Source: Spirochaetales bacterium
GTDB taxonomy: Bacteria; Spirochaetota; Spirochaetia; DSM-27196; SLST01
Direction: 5' to 3'
Length of the DNA: 11,878 bases
NCBI GenBank assembly: GCA_007130265.1
Contig: SLST01000596.1
Location: forward strand, 1 to 11,878
Below, piece after piece: positions 5,615 through 11,878 of this stretch (position 1 is the stretch's first letter; every line of letters begins with the position of its first letter). The position numbers were made by a program, and so were the translations under genes. A model generated the notes under the pieces. The model did no database searches. It saw only the letters and a list, made by a program, of their open reading frames with translations, and had not been told where the DNA came from.

Positions 5615-7385
5615 CCGTGAACTGCTGTTCCACCCACTCGCGAATCCGGCCCAGCTCACCACGTACTTCGCTGCGTGCCGCTTCGAGCGGCGTGCCGGCC
5701 GCGGCCGAGACCGACGCGTAGAACTTGATCTTCGGTTCGGTTCCCGAGGGTCTTGCGCTCACCACCGTCTCGTTCGTGAGAACGAACTGCAGAACGTTCG
5801 ACCGCGGCAGATCGATGTCCTGCCGCACCTCGCTCGCCTGGACGTCTGTCGTCGTGTGGGCCTGATAGTCCTTGACGAAACGCACCGGCACTCCGGCGAT
5901 CTGCGTGGGTGGTTCCTCTCTCAGTCTCTTCATCAGCCTGGTGATCGTGCTGGATCCGGTCTGACCGCGGAAGTAGCGCGATATTTGTATCTCCTCGTAG
6001 TAGCCGAACTGCTCGTACAGCTCGTATAGCCTTTCGAGCACCGTTCGTCCCCGTGAGCGCTGGTAGAGCGCGAGCTCGGCGGTGACCATCGCGGCGGTGA
6101 TGGCGTCCTTGTCCCGGACTTCGGTTCCGATCAGGTAGCCGTAGCTCTCCTCTCCGCCGAGCACATAGGTCCCCTCCTCAGGATGTGCGTCTAGCCGGCG
6201 CATGACCGTGGCGATGTGCTTGAACCCGGTCAAGGTGTCGTACACGCGTGCGCCGTGGAACTCGGCGACCTTGCGCTGGAGCTCCGTGGTCACGATCGTT
6301 TTCACGAAAACCGGCTTTTCGGGCAGCGTTCCCCGTTCACGGCGACCGCCGAGAACGTAGTCGGCGAGCAGCGCTCCGAGCTGATTCCCCGTCAGGAGCT
6401 CGAAGCCGCTGCCGTCCGGGACTGCCGTACCGATTCGATCGGCGTCAGGGTCGGTGCCCATGACGATATCCGCACGTTCGCGTGCGCCGAGCTCGAGCGC
6501 ACACTTGAGAGCGCTCGCCTCTTCGGGGTTCGGCGATTTCACGGTGGGAAACTCACCGTCGGGCTCGCGCTGTTCGGGCACGGTGACGACCCGGATGCCG
6601 AGCTCCCCGAGCACCCGTTCGATCATCATCGCGCCGGTTCCGTGAAGCGGTGTGTAGACGATCTTGAGATCCGCACCGCGCTCGCGCAGAAGATCCGGGC
6701 GCACGCTCTGTCGTTTGACCATGGCGGCAAACTCGTCGTCCATCTCCGAGTCGAGGTACACGAGCATCCCCTTCTCCAGCGCCTCCTGTCGCTCGATCTG
6801 CGTCGGTGCACCGCTCACGGCGCGGACTTCGTCGATGATGGCCGTATCATGCGGCGCCACTACCTGCGCTCCGTCGCTCCAGTAGACCTTGTACCCGTTG
6901 TATTCAGGCGGGTTGTGGCTTGCCGTCACGACGACTCCGACGCTCGCGTCGAGGCGACGAACCGCGAACGAGAGCTCCGGCGTGGGGCGCAGAGACGGGA
7001 AGAGGTACGCCCGTATGCCGTTTGCGGCGAAGACCAGCGCGGTTTGCAGCGCGAAGGTGGCCGAGTACCGTCGGCAGTCGTACGCCACGACGGCTCGCAG
7101 CTCGCCCTCGGCCGAGCGGTCGCCGTGTGCCGCAACGTAGCGGGCGAGCCCCTCCGTTGCGCGTCCAACCACGAGCGGATTCATGCGGTTGAACCCGCCG
7201 CCGATGATACCCCGTAATCCTCCGGTACCGAACTCGAGGTGTTCGTAGAAGCGGTCGGCCAAATCCTCGTCGGCATCGCTCTCGAGCAGTTCTTCCACCT
7301 CGGTGCGGAAACGTTCGTCACGCTCGTACTCCACGTATTCGCGAGCGCGCCGCCGGAGTTCCTGTGCGTCAATCTGTCCTGCCAA
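5598..7385 (-). CDS. Phosphoglucomutase/phosphomannomutase family phospho-sugar mutase
   Basis: A 595-residue alpha-D-phosphohexomutase of the long bacterial PgcA/PGM2 type, which interconverts hexose (or pentose) 1- and 6-phosphates through a phosphoserine. All family signatures are present: FGTGGLRG near the N-terminus; the active serine S156 in TASHNPPEYNGYKVY; the magnesium loop GTDPDADRIG (D312, D314, D316); the sugar-binding GGEESYGYL (about 410-418); and the phosphate-binding RPSGTEPK (545-552). Which sugar is preferred (glucose, mannose, ribose) cannot be told. A longer reading frame opens with ATG at 7448. The TTG at 7385 is preferred because AGGAGG (7394-7399) precedes it by eight bases and the domain begins just after. 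The start overlaps the HAD gene end by 17 bases, implying translational coupling. Confidence 0.95.
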   Translation of the reverse strand: MAGQIDAQELRRRAREYVEYERDERFRTEVEELLESDADEDLADRFYEHLEFGTGGLRGIIGGGFNRMNPLVVGRATEGLARYVAAHGDRSAEGELRAVVAYDCRRYSATFALQTALVFAANGIRAYLFPSLRPTPELSFAVRRLDASVGVVVTASHNPPEYNGYKVYWSDGAQVVAPHDTAIIDEVRAVSGAPTQIERQEALEKGMLVYLDSEMDDEFAAMVKRQSVRPDLLRERGADLKIVYTPLHGTGAMMIERVLGELGIRVVTVPEQREPDGEFPTVKSPNPEEASALKCALELGARERADIVMGTDPDADRIGTAVPDGSGFELLTGNQLGALLADYVLGGRRERGTLPEKPVFVKTIVTTELQRKVAEFHGARVYDTLTGFKHIATVMRRLDAHPEEGTYVLGGEESYGYLIGTEVRDKDAITAAMVTAELALYQRSRGRTVLERLYELYEQFGYYEEIQISRYFRGQTGSSTITRLMKRLREEPPTQIAGVPVRFVKDYQAHTTTDVQASEVRQDIDLPRSNVLQFVLTNETVVSARPSGTEPKIKFYASVSAAAGTPLEAARSEVRGELGRIREWVEQQFTAIGAS

Positions 7386-8103
7386 TGTCGGCTCCTCCTG
7401 TGTAGACCATATACGATCGGACGAGCGGCGCGAGCTCTCCAGGGTCATTGATGACCCGCTGCGCGCCCGCCTCGATCAACTCGGCGCTGCCGCGGAACCC
7501 CCAGGCGGCCCCGATCGCAACCATCCCGGCGTTCAGGGCCGTGTGCACGTCGACGTCCGAGTCGCCGAGGTAGAGGCACTGGCGTGCCGGCACCTCGAGC
7601 TCGGAGGCAATGGCGCGCGCGCCGGCCGGATCGGGCTTTCGCGGAAGGCCCGTCACGTGGCCCCGGGCGACCGAGAACGTGCCGCGAGCGAAGAACTCGG
7701 CAAGGATCGGCTCGACAAGCTCGTCCGGCTTGTTCGAGAGCACCGCGAGCGGAATGGCGAGCTCCGCGAGTTCGGCGACGGCGTGAAGTATGCCCGGGTA
7801 CGGGCACGTCTGCGAGACCGGATGAGACGCGTATTCGCGCTTCATCAGGCGCAACACCGAGGCGACGAGGTCGTCCGAAGCGGCTTCGCCGCGATGCTCG
7901 CCGCGATGCTCGCCGCACTCGCTCAGCGCTCGTCTGACGAGCACTTCGGCCCCCGAACCGACCATGCGTCGATATGCGTCGACCGGATGCGTCGGCAACC
8001 CATGGGCGGCCAGCGCCGTGTTCATCGCGGTTGCGATATCTGATAGAGTATCGAGGAGCGTGCCGTCAAGGTCAAAGAGCACCGCGCGGATTTCCCGGCT
8101 CAT
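7369..8103 (-). CDS. HAD-superfamily phosphatase (Gph/PGMB-like)
   Basis: A 244-residue HAD hydrolase with a C1 helical cap. Motif I is FDLDGTLLD (nucleophile D11, acid D13); the cap spans about residues 20-85. Motif II is LSNKPDE (S123), motif III the lysine K156 in KPDPAG, and motif IV GDSDVD (D181, D185). This resembles phosphoglycolate phosphatase, beta-phosphoglucomutase and PpaX pyrophosphatase; sequence alone does not pick among them. The cap contains GEHRGEHRGE, coded by a 12-base tandem duplication. ATG 8103 is chosen over TTG 8109 because a -35/-10 pair is placed so that transcription would begin at or next to this ATG; there is no Shine-Dalgarno. It is first in a two-gene unit with the phospho-sugar mutase, which suggests a role in sugar-phosphate clean-up or interconversion. 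Confidence 0.92.
   Translation of the reverse strand: MSREIRAVLFDLDGTLLDTLSDIATAMNTALAAHGLPTHPVDAYRRMVGSGAEVLVRRALSECGEHRGEHRGEAASDDLVASVLRLMKREYASHPVSQTCPYPGILHAVAELAELAIPLAVLSNKPDELVEPILAEFFARGTFSVARGHVTGLPRKPDPAGARAIASELEVPARQCLYLGDSDVDVHTALNAGMVAIGAAWGFRGSAELIEAGAQRVINDPGELAPLVRSYMVYTGGADIGRTD
7888..7916 (-). repeat. 12-base tandem duplication inside the HAD cap
   Basis: The 12-mer GCCGCGATGCTC (plus-strand reading) occurs at 7888-7899 and again, identical, at 7900-7911, followed by a further GCCGC. It is in frame and adds four residues, giving GEHRGEHRGE in a surface part of the cap domain. The exact identity of the copies suggests a recent slippage event. Confidence 0.85.
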
Positions 8104-8108
8104 AGGCA

Positions 8109-8137
8109 ACTGTACTTGCGGTTCCGAGGTCAGTCAA
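8109..8137 (-). promoter_or_regulatory. Promoter of the HAD-mutase operon
   Basis: On the minus strand TTGACT (8137-8132, five of six) and TACAGT (8114-8109, four of six) are separated by exactly 17 bases. The -10 ends five bases before the ATG at 8103, so the message should be leaderless. The -35 box lies inside the 5' leader of the divergent glycosyltransferase gene, four to nine bases from its ATG. Confidence 0.65.
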
Positions 8138-8140
8138 CAA

Positions 8141-9301
8141 ATGAAGATACGCTATCTGGAGTCCTTCTACGGCGGGTCCCACCGCGACGTTGCAGACGGT
8201 ATCGCTCGCCGTTCCCGTCACGACATCGAGCTCGTGACCATGCCGGCACGCTTCTGGCGGTGGCGCATGCGCGCAGCCGGGGTTCACTTCGCTCGCGAGA
8301 TTCAGGCGGTCGGCGGCCGGTCGGCCGGCGCCGCGTCGGAGGCGATCGGCAGCGCAGATCTCATCGTCTGTACCGGACTGATGAACGTCGCCGACCTCGC
8401 CGCGCTGCTCGGGGCGTCGTGTTCCGGGGCCGCGCGTCCCGGCGGGCAGGTCCCGCCGATTCTCCTCTACGCGCACGAGACGCAGCTCGGCTATCCGAGT
8501 CCCGACGGCAGACGCGCCGGGCGCGATGCCGATCTGCATTTCGCCTTCACCGATCTCACGAATATGCTCGCGGCCGACCATGTCGCCTTCAACTCCGAGA
8601 CGCACCGGAATGCCTATCTCGCTTCTCTGCCCGAGTTCCTGAAGCGAGTGCCCGAGTTTTCGCCTGTGTGGGTGACCGACGAGATAGCCGCCAGAAGCTC
8701 GGTATGCCATCCGGGGATCCGCGTCTCTGAGGTGGCGCGCGACGCGGATGGGGATCCGCCGCTCATCCTGTGGAACCATCGGTGGGAATACGACAAGGAC
8801 CCCGCCGCATTTTTCATGGCGCTGCGCGTTGCCCGGGAACGCGGATGCGCGTTTCGCCTCGCGCTGCTCGGCGAGTCGCCGGGACGGGAGCCCGATGAGT
8901 TCGCGACTGCGCGGTCCGAGCTCTCGTCGCATCTCGTTCACTACGGATACGTGGAGAGCCGCGACGAGTATGAGGCGTGGCTGCGGGCGGCGGACATCGT
9001 GGTGAGCACCGCGGTCCAGGAGAATTTCGGCATCGCGGTCGTCGAGGCGATCGCTCACGGCGCGCTGCCGCTCCTGCCGAACCGGCTCTCGTACCCGGAG
9101 ATCATCCCGGCTCGGCATCATGGGTGTCTCTACGAGGACGGACAGCTGCCCGACCGCCTCTGTGATCTGCTGCGTCGGCCTGCGGAGACACGACGCCCGC
9201 CGGCCGATCTCGTCGCGCACGCACGATCGTTCTCCTGGGAGGAGCGGATCGGCGCGTTCGACGCGCTGTTCGACCATGTCGCAGGAGGCGGTCGTGCGTA
9301 G
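8141..9301 (+). CDS. tRNA-queuosine mannosyltransferase-like glycosyltransferase (GTDC1/QTMAN family, DUF3524)
   Basis: A 386-residue GT4-type glycosyltransferase with the N-terminal DUF3524 domain. It matches human GTDC1/QTMAN, which transfers mannose from GDP-mannose to queuosine-34 of tRNA-Asp. Shared landmarks, aligned from memory, are ESFYGGSH (7-14), the PARFWRWR element (PAKKWHWR in the human protein), YAHETQLGYP (H112, E113), VAFNSETHRNAYL, WNHRWEYDKDPAAFF (211-225), STAVQENFGIAVVEA with the GT4 E-x7-E pair (E294, E302), and YPEIIPA. ATG 8141 starts right at the conserved domain; GAGG (8126-8129) is an 11-base-spaced, weak Shine-Dalgarno. The longer frame upstream runs over the HAD gene and is spurious. 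It overlaps the methyltransferase gene by eight bases. Family very secure; substrate by homology. Confidence 0.93.
   Translation: MKIRYLESFYGGSHRDVADGIARRSRHDIELVTMPARFWRWRMRAAGVHFAREIQAVGGRSAGAASEAIGSADLIVCTGLMNVADLAALLGASCSGAARPGGQVPPILLYAHETQLGYPSPDGRRAGRDADLHFAFTDLTNMLAADHVAFNSETHRNAYLASLPEFLKRVPEFSPVWVTDEIAARSSVCHPGIRVSEVARDADGDPPLILWNHRWEYDKDPAAFFMALRVARERGCAFRLALLGESPGREPDEFATARSELSSHLVHYGYVESRDEYEAWLRAADIVVSTAVQENFGIAVVEAIAHGALPLLPNRLSYPEIIPARHHGCLYEDGQLPDRLCDLLRRPAETRRPPADLVAHARSFSWEERIGAFDALFDHVAGGGRA
9283..9288 (+). promoter_or_regulatory. Shine-Dalgarno deciding the GTG start of the methyltransferase
   Basis: AGGAGG lies five bases before GTG 9294 and inside the last codons of the glycosyltransferase gene. 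The alternative ATG at 9276 precedes this site and has no Shine-Dalgarno of its own, so GTG 9294 is the likely start. Confidence 0.8.
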
Positions 9302-10172
9302 CGCGAAGCGCCACAGTGGTGAGGCGGCCTTCGAGCAGTGGTACGCCGATCTCTACGGCGAGCGGTGGGAGGCTCTACGAGCCGCGCTCCTTGGGGGCTC
9401 GAGGCACGCGGCGCTGGAAAAGGGGCTGCTCCGGCCGTACCTGCTCGATCCGGCGAGCGTCCTCGCGGCCGCGGCGCTCGACGTACGGCCGGGAGAGCGG
9501 GTGCTCGACCTGTGCGCCGCGCCGGGCGGCAAGAGTCTCGTGCTCGCCTGCGCGCTCTTCCCCGGCGAGGGGGACGGCGTTGAGGCTTTCGAGGGGAGCG
9601 AACTCGTCTGTAACGAGCGCTCGTCGGCTCGTCGCGCGAGGCTGCACCGGGTACTCGAAGAGCATCTCCGTCCCGAGGTGCGCCGGCAGGTACGCGTCAC
9701 CGGACACGACGCGGCGCGGTGGGCGCTCCACGAGCCGTCGTCCTACGAGCGGGTCCTTGCCGACGTTCCCTGTTCGAGCGAGCAGCACGTGCTCAACTCG
9801 CCTCGCGCGCTTGCCGAGTGGAGTACGTCGCGCCCGAAGCGGCTTGCGCAGGGGGCGTACGCGATCGCCTGCGCCGCCGTGGACGCGGTGCGGCCCGGCG
9901 GACGTGTCGTCTACGCGACGTGCGCGCTGTCGCCGTACGAGAACGACGCGGTCGTCGGCAGGCTTCTCGCCCGCGGTGACGGGACGCTGAAGCCGGTCGA
10001 CGCGGCTCTCGTGACGGCGCACGCACTCAATGCGTTTCGCGACCTGTTTCCGGGCGAGTACCCGTCGGGATCCGCTCCGGGGGTATCAACCGAGTACGGA
10101 CGGATGGTGCTGCCCGACCGGGATCGCGGGCTCGGTCCGATCTACCTCGCGGCGATCGAGCGATCGGTCTGA
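9294..10172 (+). CDS. RNA (cytosine-5) methyltransferase, NSUN3/NSUN4-like (NOL1/NOP2/Sun family)
   Basis: A 292-residue SAM-dependent RNA m5C methyltransferase. The SAM-binding motif I is VLDLCAAPGGKS (70-81). Motif IV is DVPCSSEQHVL with C160, and motif VI is TCALSPYEND with C210; these are the product-release and catalytic cysteines of the family, so it should be active. The sequence around motif IV (DVPC-x2-x-x-H-x-L) resembles mitochondrial NSUN3 and NSUN4 (DVPCTTDRHSL) more than bacterial RsmB/RsmF. It lacks an N-terminal NusB-like domain and a C-terminal PUA-type domain and is shorter than RsmB (about 430 residues). NSUN3 targets the wobble cytosine of a tRNA and NSUN4 a rRNA cytosine; the target here is unknown. 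The GTG start is set by the strong Shine-Dalgarno. Translationally coupled to the queuosine glycosyltransferase gene. Confidence 0.9.
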   Translation: MRSAKRHSGEAAFEQWYADLYGERWEALRAALLGGSRHAALEKGLLRPYLLDPASVLAAAALDVRPGERVLDLCAAPGGKSLVLACALFPGEGDGVEAFEGSELVCNERSSARRARLHRVLEEHLRPEVRRQVRVTGHDAARWALHEPSSYERVLADVPCSSEQHVLNSPRALAEWSTSRPKRLAQGAYAIACAAVDAVRPGGRVVYATCALSPYENDAVVGRLLARGDGTLKPVDAALVTAHALNAFRDLFPGEYPSGSAPGVSTEYGRMVLPDRDRGLGPIYLAAIERSV

Positions 10173-10187
10173 ATTCGGCGCATTCCC

Positions 10188-10215
10188 TTGCCTTTCCGGG
10201 CTGCGTTCGTATCAT
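10188..10215 (+). promoter_or_regulatory. Promoter of the Rep-type helicase gene
   Basis: TTGCCT (10188-10193, four of six) is followed after 16 bases by TATCAT (10210-10215, five of six), which ends seven bases before ATG 10223. No Shine-Dalgarno lies upstream of the ATG. Transcription would begin at or within a base or two of the start codon. Confidence 0.55.
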
Positions 10216-10222
10216 ACGCCCG

Positions 10223-11878
10223 ATGCCGTTTACCACCACCGGGCTCAATCCTCAGCAGGAGATGGCCGTCACGACGCTCGACGGTCCGCTTCTGATCATC
10301 GCCGGAGCAGGATCCGGAAAAACGCGGGTGATCACGATGCGGATCGCCGCGATCCTCGAAGCCGGAGTTCCCCAGAAGTCGGTTCTCGCGCTCACCTTCA
10401 CGAACAAGGCCGCACGGGAGATGGCCTCCCGGGTTCGCGAGCTCGCCGGGCGGAAGCTTCGTGACCTCACGGTGAGCACCTTCCACAGCTTCGGGGTTTC
10501 GATCCTGCGCCGTCACGCACACCTGCTCGGCTACCGCGACAACTTCAGCATCTACGACACGCAGGACCAGATCGCCCTCCTGCGCGAGTCTGCGCGAGAG
10601 ATCCGTATGGAGCTCGAACCGGGCGAAGCGGTGAAGGTTCTCGCCCGCTTCTCGGCCGCGAAGACCGGATGTGCGCTGTGGGACGACCTGCCGGCGGCCT
10701 ACCGTGAACTCTACGAAGACTACCGGGAGCACCTGAAGCTCTACAACGCGGTCGACTTCGACGACCTGATTCTGCTGCCGGTCCGGCTCCTCACCGAGCA
10801 CGCCGACGTCCTCGCCGAGTACCACGATCGCTTCCGGTACATCATGGTCGATGAGTTCCAGGATACTTCCGCGGATCAGTACCGCTTCATGAAGCTGCTC
10901 GCGCAGGGAAGCGGCAACGTCGCGGTTGTCGGGGACGACGACCAGTCGATCTACTCCTGGCGTGGGGCAAACTACGACAATTTCCTGCTCTTCGAGCGCG
11001 ATTTTCCCGGTTTTCGGGAGGTCAAGCTCGAGCAGAACTACCGGTCCACGGATACGATCCTGGCGGCCGCGAACGGGGTCATTCGCAACAACCAGAACCG
11101 CAAGGTGAAGGCGCTGTGGACCGGCGTGAAGAGCGGCCGTCCGATCGAGCTTTCGTTTCCGGAGGATGAGACGAGCGAGGGCATCTTCATCGCGGAGATG
11201 ATCAAGACCCTCGCGATGCGCGAACGTCTGCGTTATGGCGACGTTGGGGTGCTCGTGCGTACTAACAGCCTGACCCGCAACCTCGAGGTCGCATTCCTGA
11301 GCGAGAATATTCCGTACCGGGTGTCCGGGGGGCAGAGCTTCTTCCAGCGCAAGGAGATCAAGGATATCGCGAGCTATATCCGGCTGCTCGCCAACCCGGA
11401 CGATGACGTCAGCCTGATGCGGGTCCTGAACACCCCCCGCCGCGGAATCGGCCGCAGGACGCTCGAAGAGTTGATCGCGACCACCGGGTCCCGAGGGGGG
11501 AGTCTCTTCTCCGCGATCACCGCGCACGTGCATGCGGTCGACTCACCGCTCGGCAAGCGCGCAGTCGCAGATCTGGCCGCATTCGTCGAGCTCGTCGAGG
11601 GCTACCGAAAGCGGCTCTTCGTCCCGCGCAGGATGAGCGACGCGGTGCGCGGGCTCGTCGACGAGATCGACTACTGGGCGCATCTGCTCGCCGAGCACCC
11701 GAACAACGAAAAGGTCGCGAAGTGGAAGCTGCGGAACATCGGGCTCTTCGTCGAGTTTCTGGAGAACTACGAGTCGGATCCCGACAATCTGTCGCCCTCA
11801 CCCTTCGAGTTCCTCTCCCGAATCACACTCGATCCGAGGGACGATGTGGATGACGAGGATGACCCGGGGAAGGTCAAC
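10223..11878 (+). CDS. rep: Rep-type superfamily 1A DNA helicase, 3' end beyond window
   Basis: The first 552 residues of a UvrD/Rep/PcrA helicase, an ATP-driven 3'-5' translocase that helps forks pass protein barriers and acts in repair. Visible are the Q motif LNPQQ (8-12), Walker A AGAGSGKT (27-34), motif Ia TFTNKAAREM, DFDDLILLPVRLL, Walker B VDEFQDT (D210, E211), motif III GDDDQSIYSWRGA (237-249), motif IV KLEQNYRST, and SGGQSFFQRKEIKD. The DFDDLILLP segment and the acidic stretch just before the window edge follow E. coli Rep more closely than UvrD or PcrA, so rep is preferred. The reading frame stays open to the last base, stopping just before motif V (TLHASKG in Rep); motifs V and VI lie outside. 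ATG 10223 begins right before the Q motif. Confidence 0.95.
   Translation, partial: MPFTTTGLNPQQEMAVTTLDGPLLIIAGAGSGKTRVITMRIAAILEAGVPQKSVLALTFTNKAAREMASRVRELAGRKLRDLTVSTFHSFGVSILRRHAHLLGYRDNFSIYDTQDQIALLRESAREIRMELEPGEAVKVLARFSAAKTGCALWDDLPAAYRELYEDYREHLKLYNAVDFDDLILLPVRLLTEHADVLAEYHDRFRYIMVDEFQDTSADQYRFMKLLAQGSGNVAVVGDDDQSIYSWRGANYDNFLLFERDFPGFREVKLEQNYRSTDTILAAANGVIRNNQNRKVKALWTGVKSGRPIELSFPEDETSEGIFIAEMIKTLAMRERLRYGDVGVLVRTNSLTRNLEVAFLSENIPYRVSGGQSFFQRKEIKDIASYIRLLANPDDDVSLMRVLNTPRRGIGRRTLEELIATTGSRGGSLFSAITAHVHAVDSPLGKRAVADLAAFVELVEGYRKRLFVPRRMSDAVRGLVDEIDYWAHLLAEHPNNEKVAKWKLRNIGLFVEFLENYESDPDNLSPSPFEFLSRITLDPRDDVDDEDDPGKVN

Noticed and set aside
6216..7217. 333-residue plus-strand reading frame
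   Set aside because: Antisense shadow of the phospho-sugar mutase, Arg/His/Val-rich, with no domain and no start signal; such frames are expected in GC-rich genes.
7964..8140. 59-residue N-terminal extension of the glycosyltransferase
   Set aside because: It lies antisense to the HAD gene, and the DUF3524 domain starts exactly at Met 8141.
8072..9277. 401-residue minus-strand reading frame
   Set aside because: Wholly antisense to the glycosyltransferase, which has clear family motifs; composition is Arg-rich and unlike a folded protein.
9120..9293. Longer methyltransferase start inside the glycosyltransferase gene
   Set aside because: The extra residues are an out-of-frame reading of the glycosyltransferase C-terminus; the strong Shine-Dalgarno points to GTG 9294.
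10142..11533. 463-residue minus-strand reading frame
   Set aside because: Antisense to the Rep-type helicase; no recognisable motif.

Overview
This is a compact, GC-rich bacterial chromosome segment with one tRNA gene, ten complete protein genes and one protein gene cut off by the right edge. No ribosomal or other decisive taxonomic marker is present. My best guess is a free-living, high-GC spirochaete (Spirochaetota). That rests on general resemblance: a lipoprotein with a loose FAGC lipobox and a Glu-Pro spacer, large and small orphan proteins, and a Rep-type helicase. Treat it as an inference. Nothing looks mobile: there is no insertion sequence, integrase, phage gene or CRISPR array, and codon use looks uniform.

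Layout. A tRNA-Gly(UCC) gene (6-77) sits 14 bases before a YqgE/AlgH family gene (92-718). A small cupin gene (711-989, minus) converges on it with an 8-base overlap. A minus-strand pair follows: an EP-rich lipoprotein (2567-1932), then an exported HEAT-repeat protein (1892-1167), together an envelope module. Divergent from the lipoprotein is a 679-residue protein of unknown function (2668-4707), which ends 4 bases from a convergent DEDDh exonuclease (5293-4712). Divergent from the exonuclease is a 91-residue orphan (5339-5614), whose 3' end overlaps the hexose-phosphate mutase gene. That mutase (7385-5598) and a HAD phosphatase upstream of it (8103-7369) form a minus-strand pair with overlapping ends.

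On the plus strand, a glycosyltransferase closely resembling the tRNA-queuosine mannosyltransferase GTDC1/QTMAN (8141-9301) overlaps by 8 bases an NSUN3/NSUN4-like RNA m5C methyltransferase (9294-10172). This is a probable RNA-modification operon and the most interesting pair in the window. A Rep-type superfamily 1 helicase (10223-end) follows and is cut off just before motif V.

Regulation. The starts fall into two groups. Internal or second genes and some others carry a clear Shine-Dalgarno: cupin, HEAT protein, exonuclease, mutase and methyltransferase. Five genes that head transcription units have no Shine-Dalgarno. Instead each has a sigma70-like -10 hexamer ending only 5 to 9 bases before the ATG: lipoprotein, 679-residue protein, 91-residue orphan, HAD phosphatase and Rep. 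Four of the five also have a -35 match at 16 to 18 bases. This predicts leaderless or nearly leaderless mRNAs for these genes.
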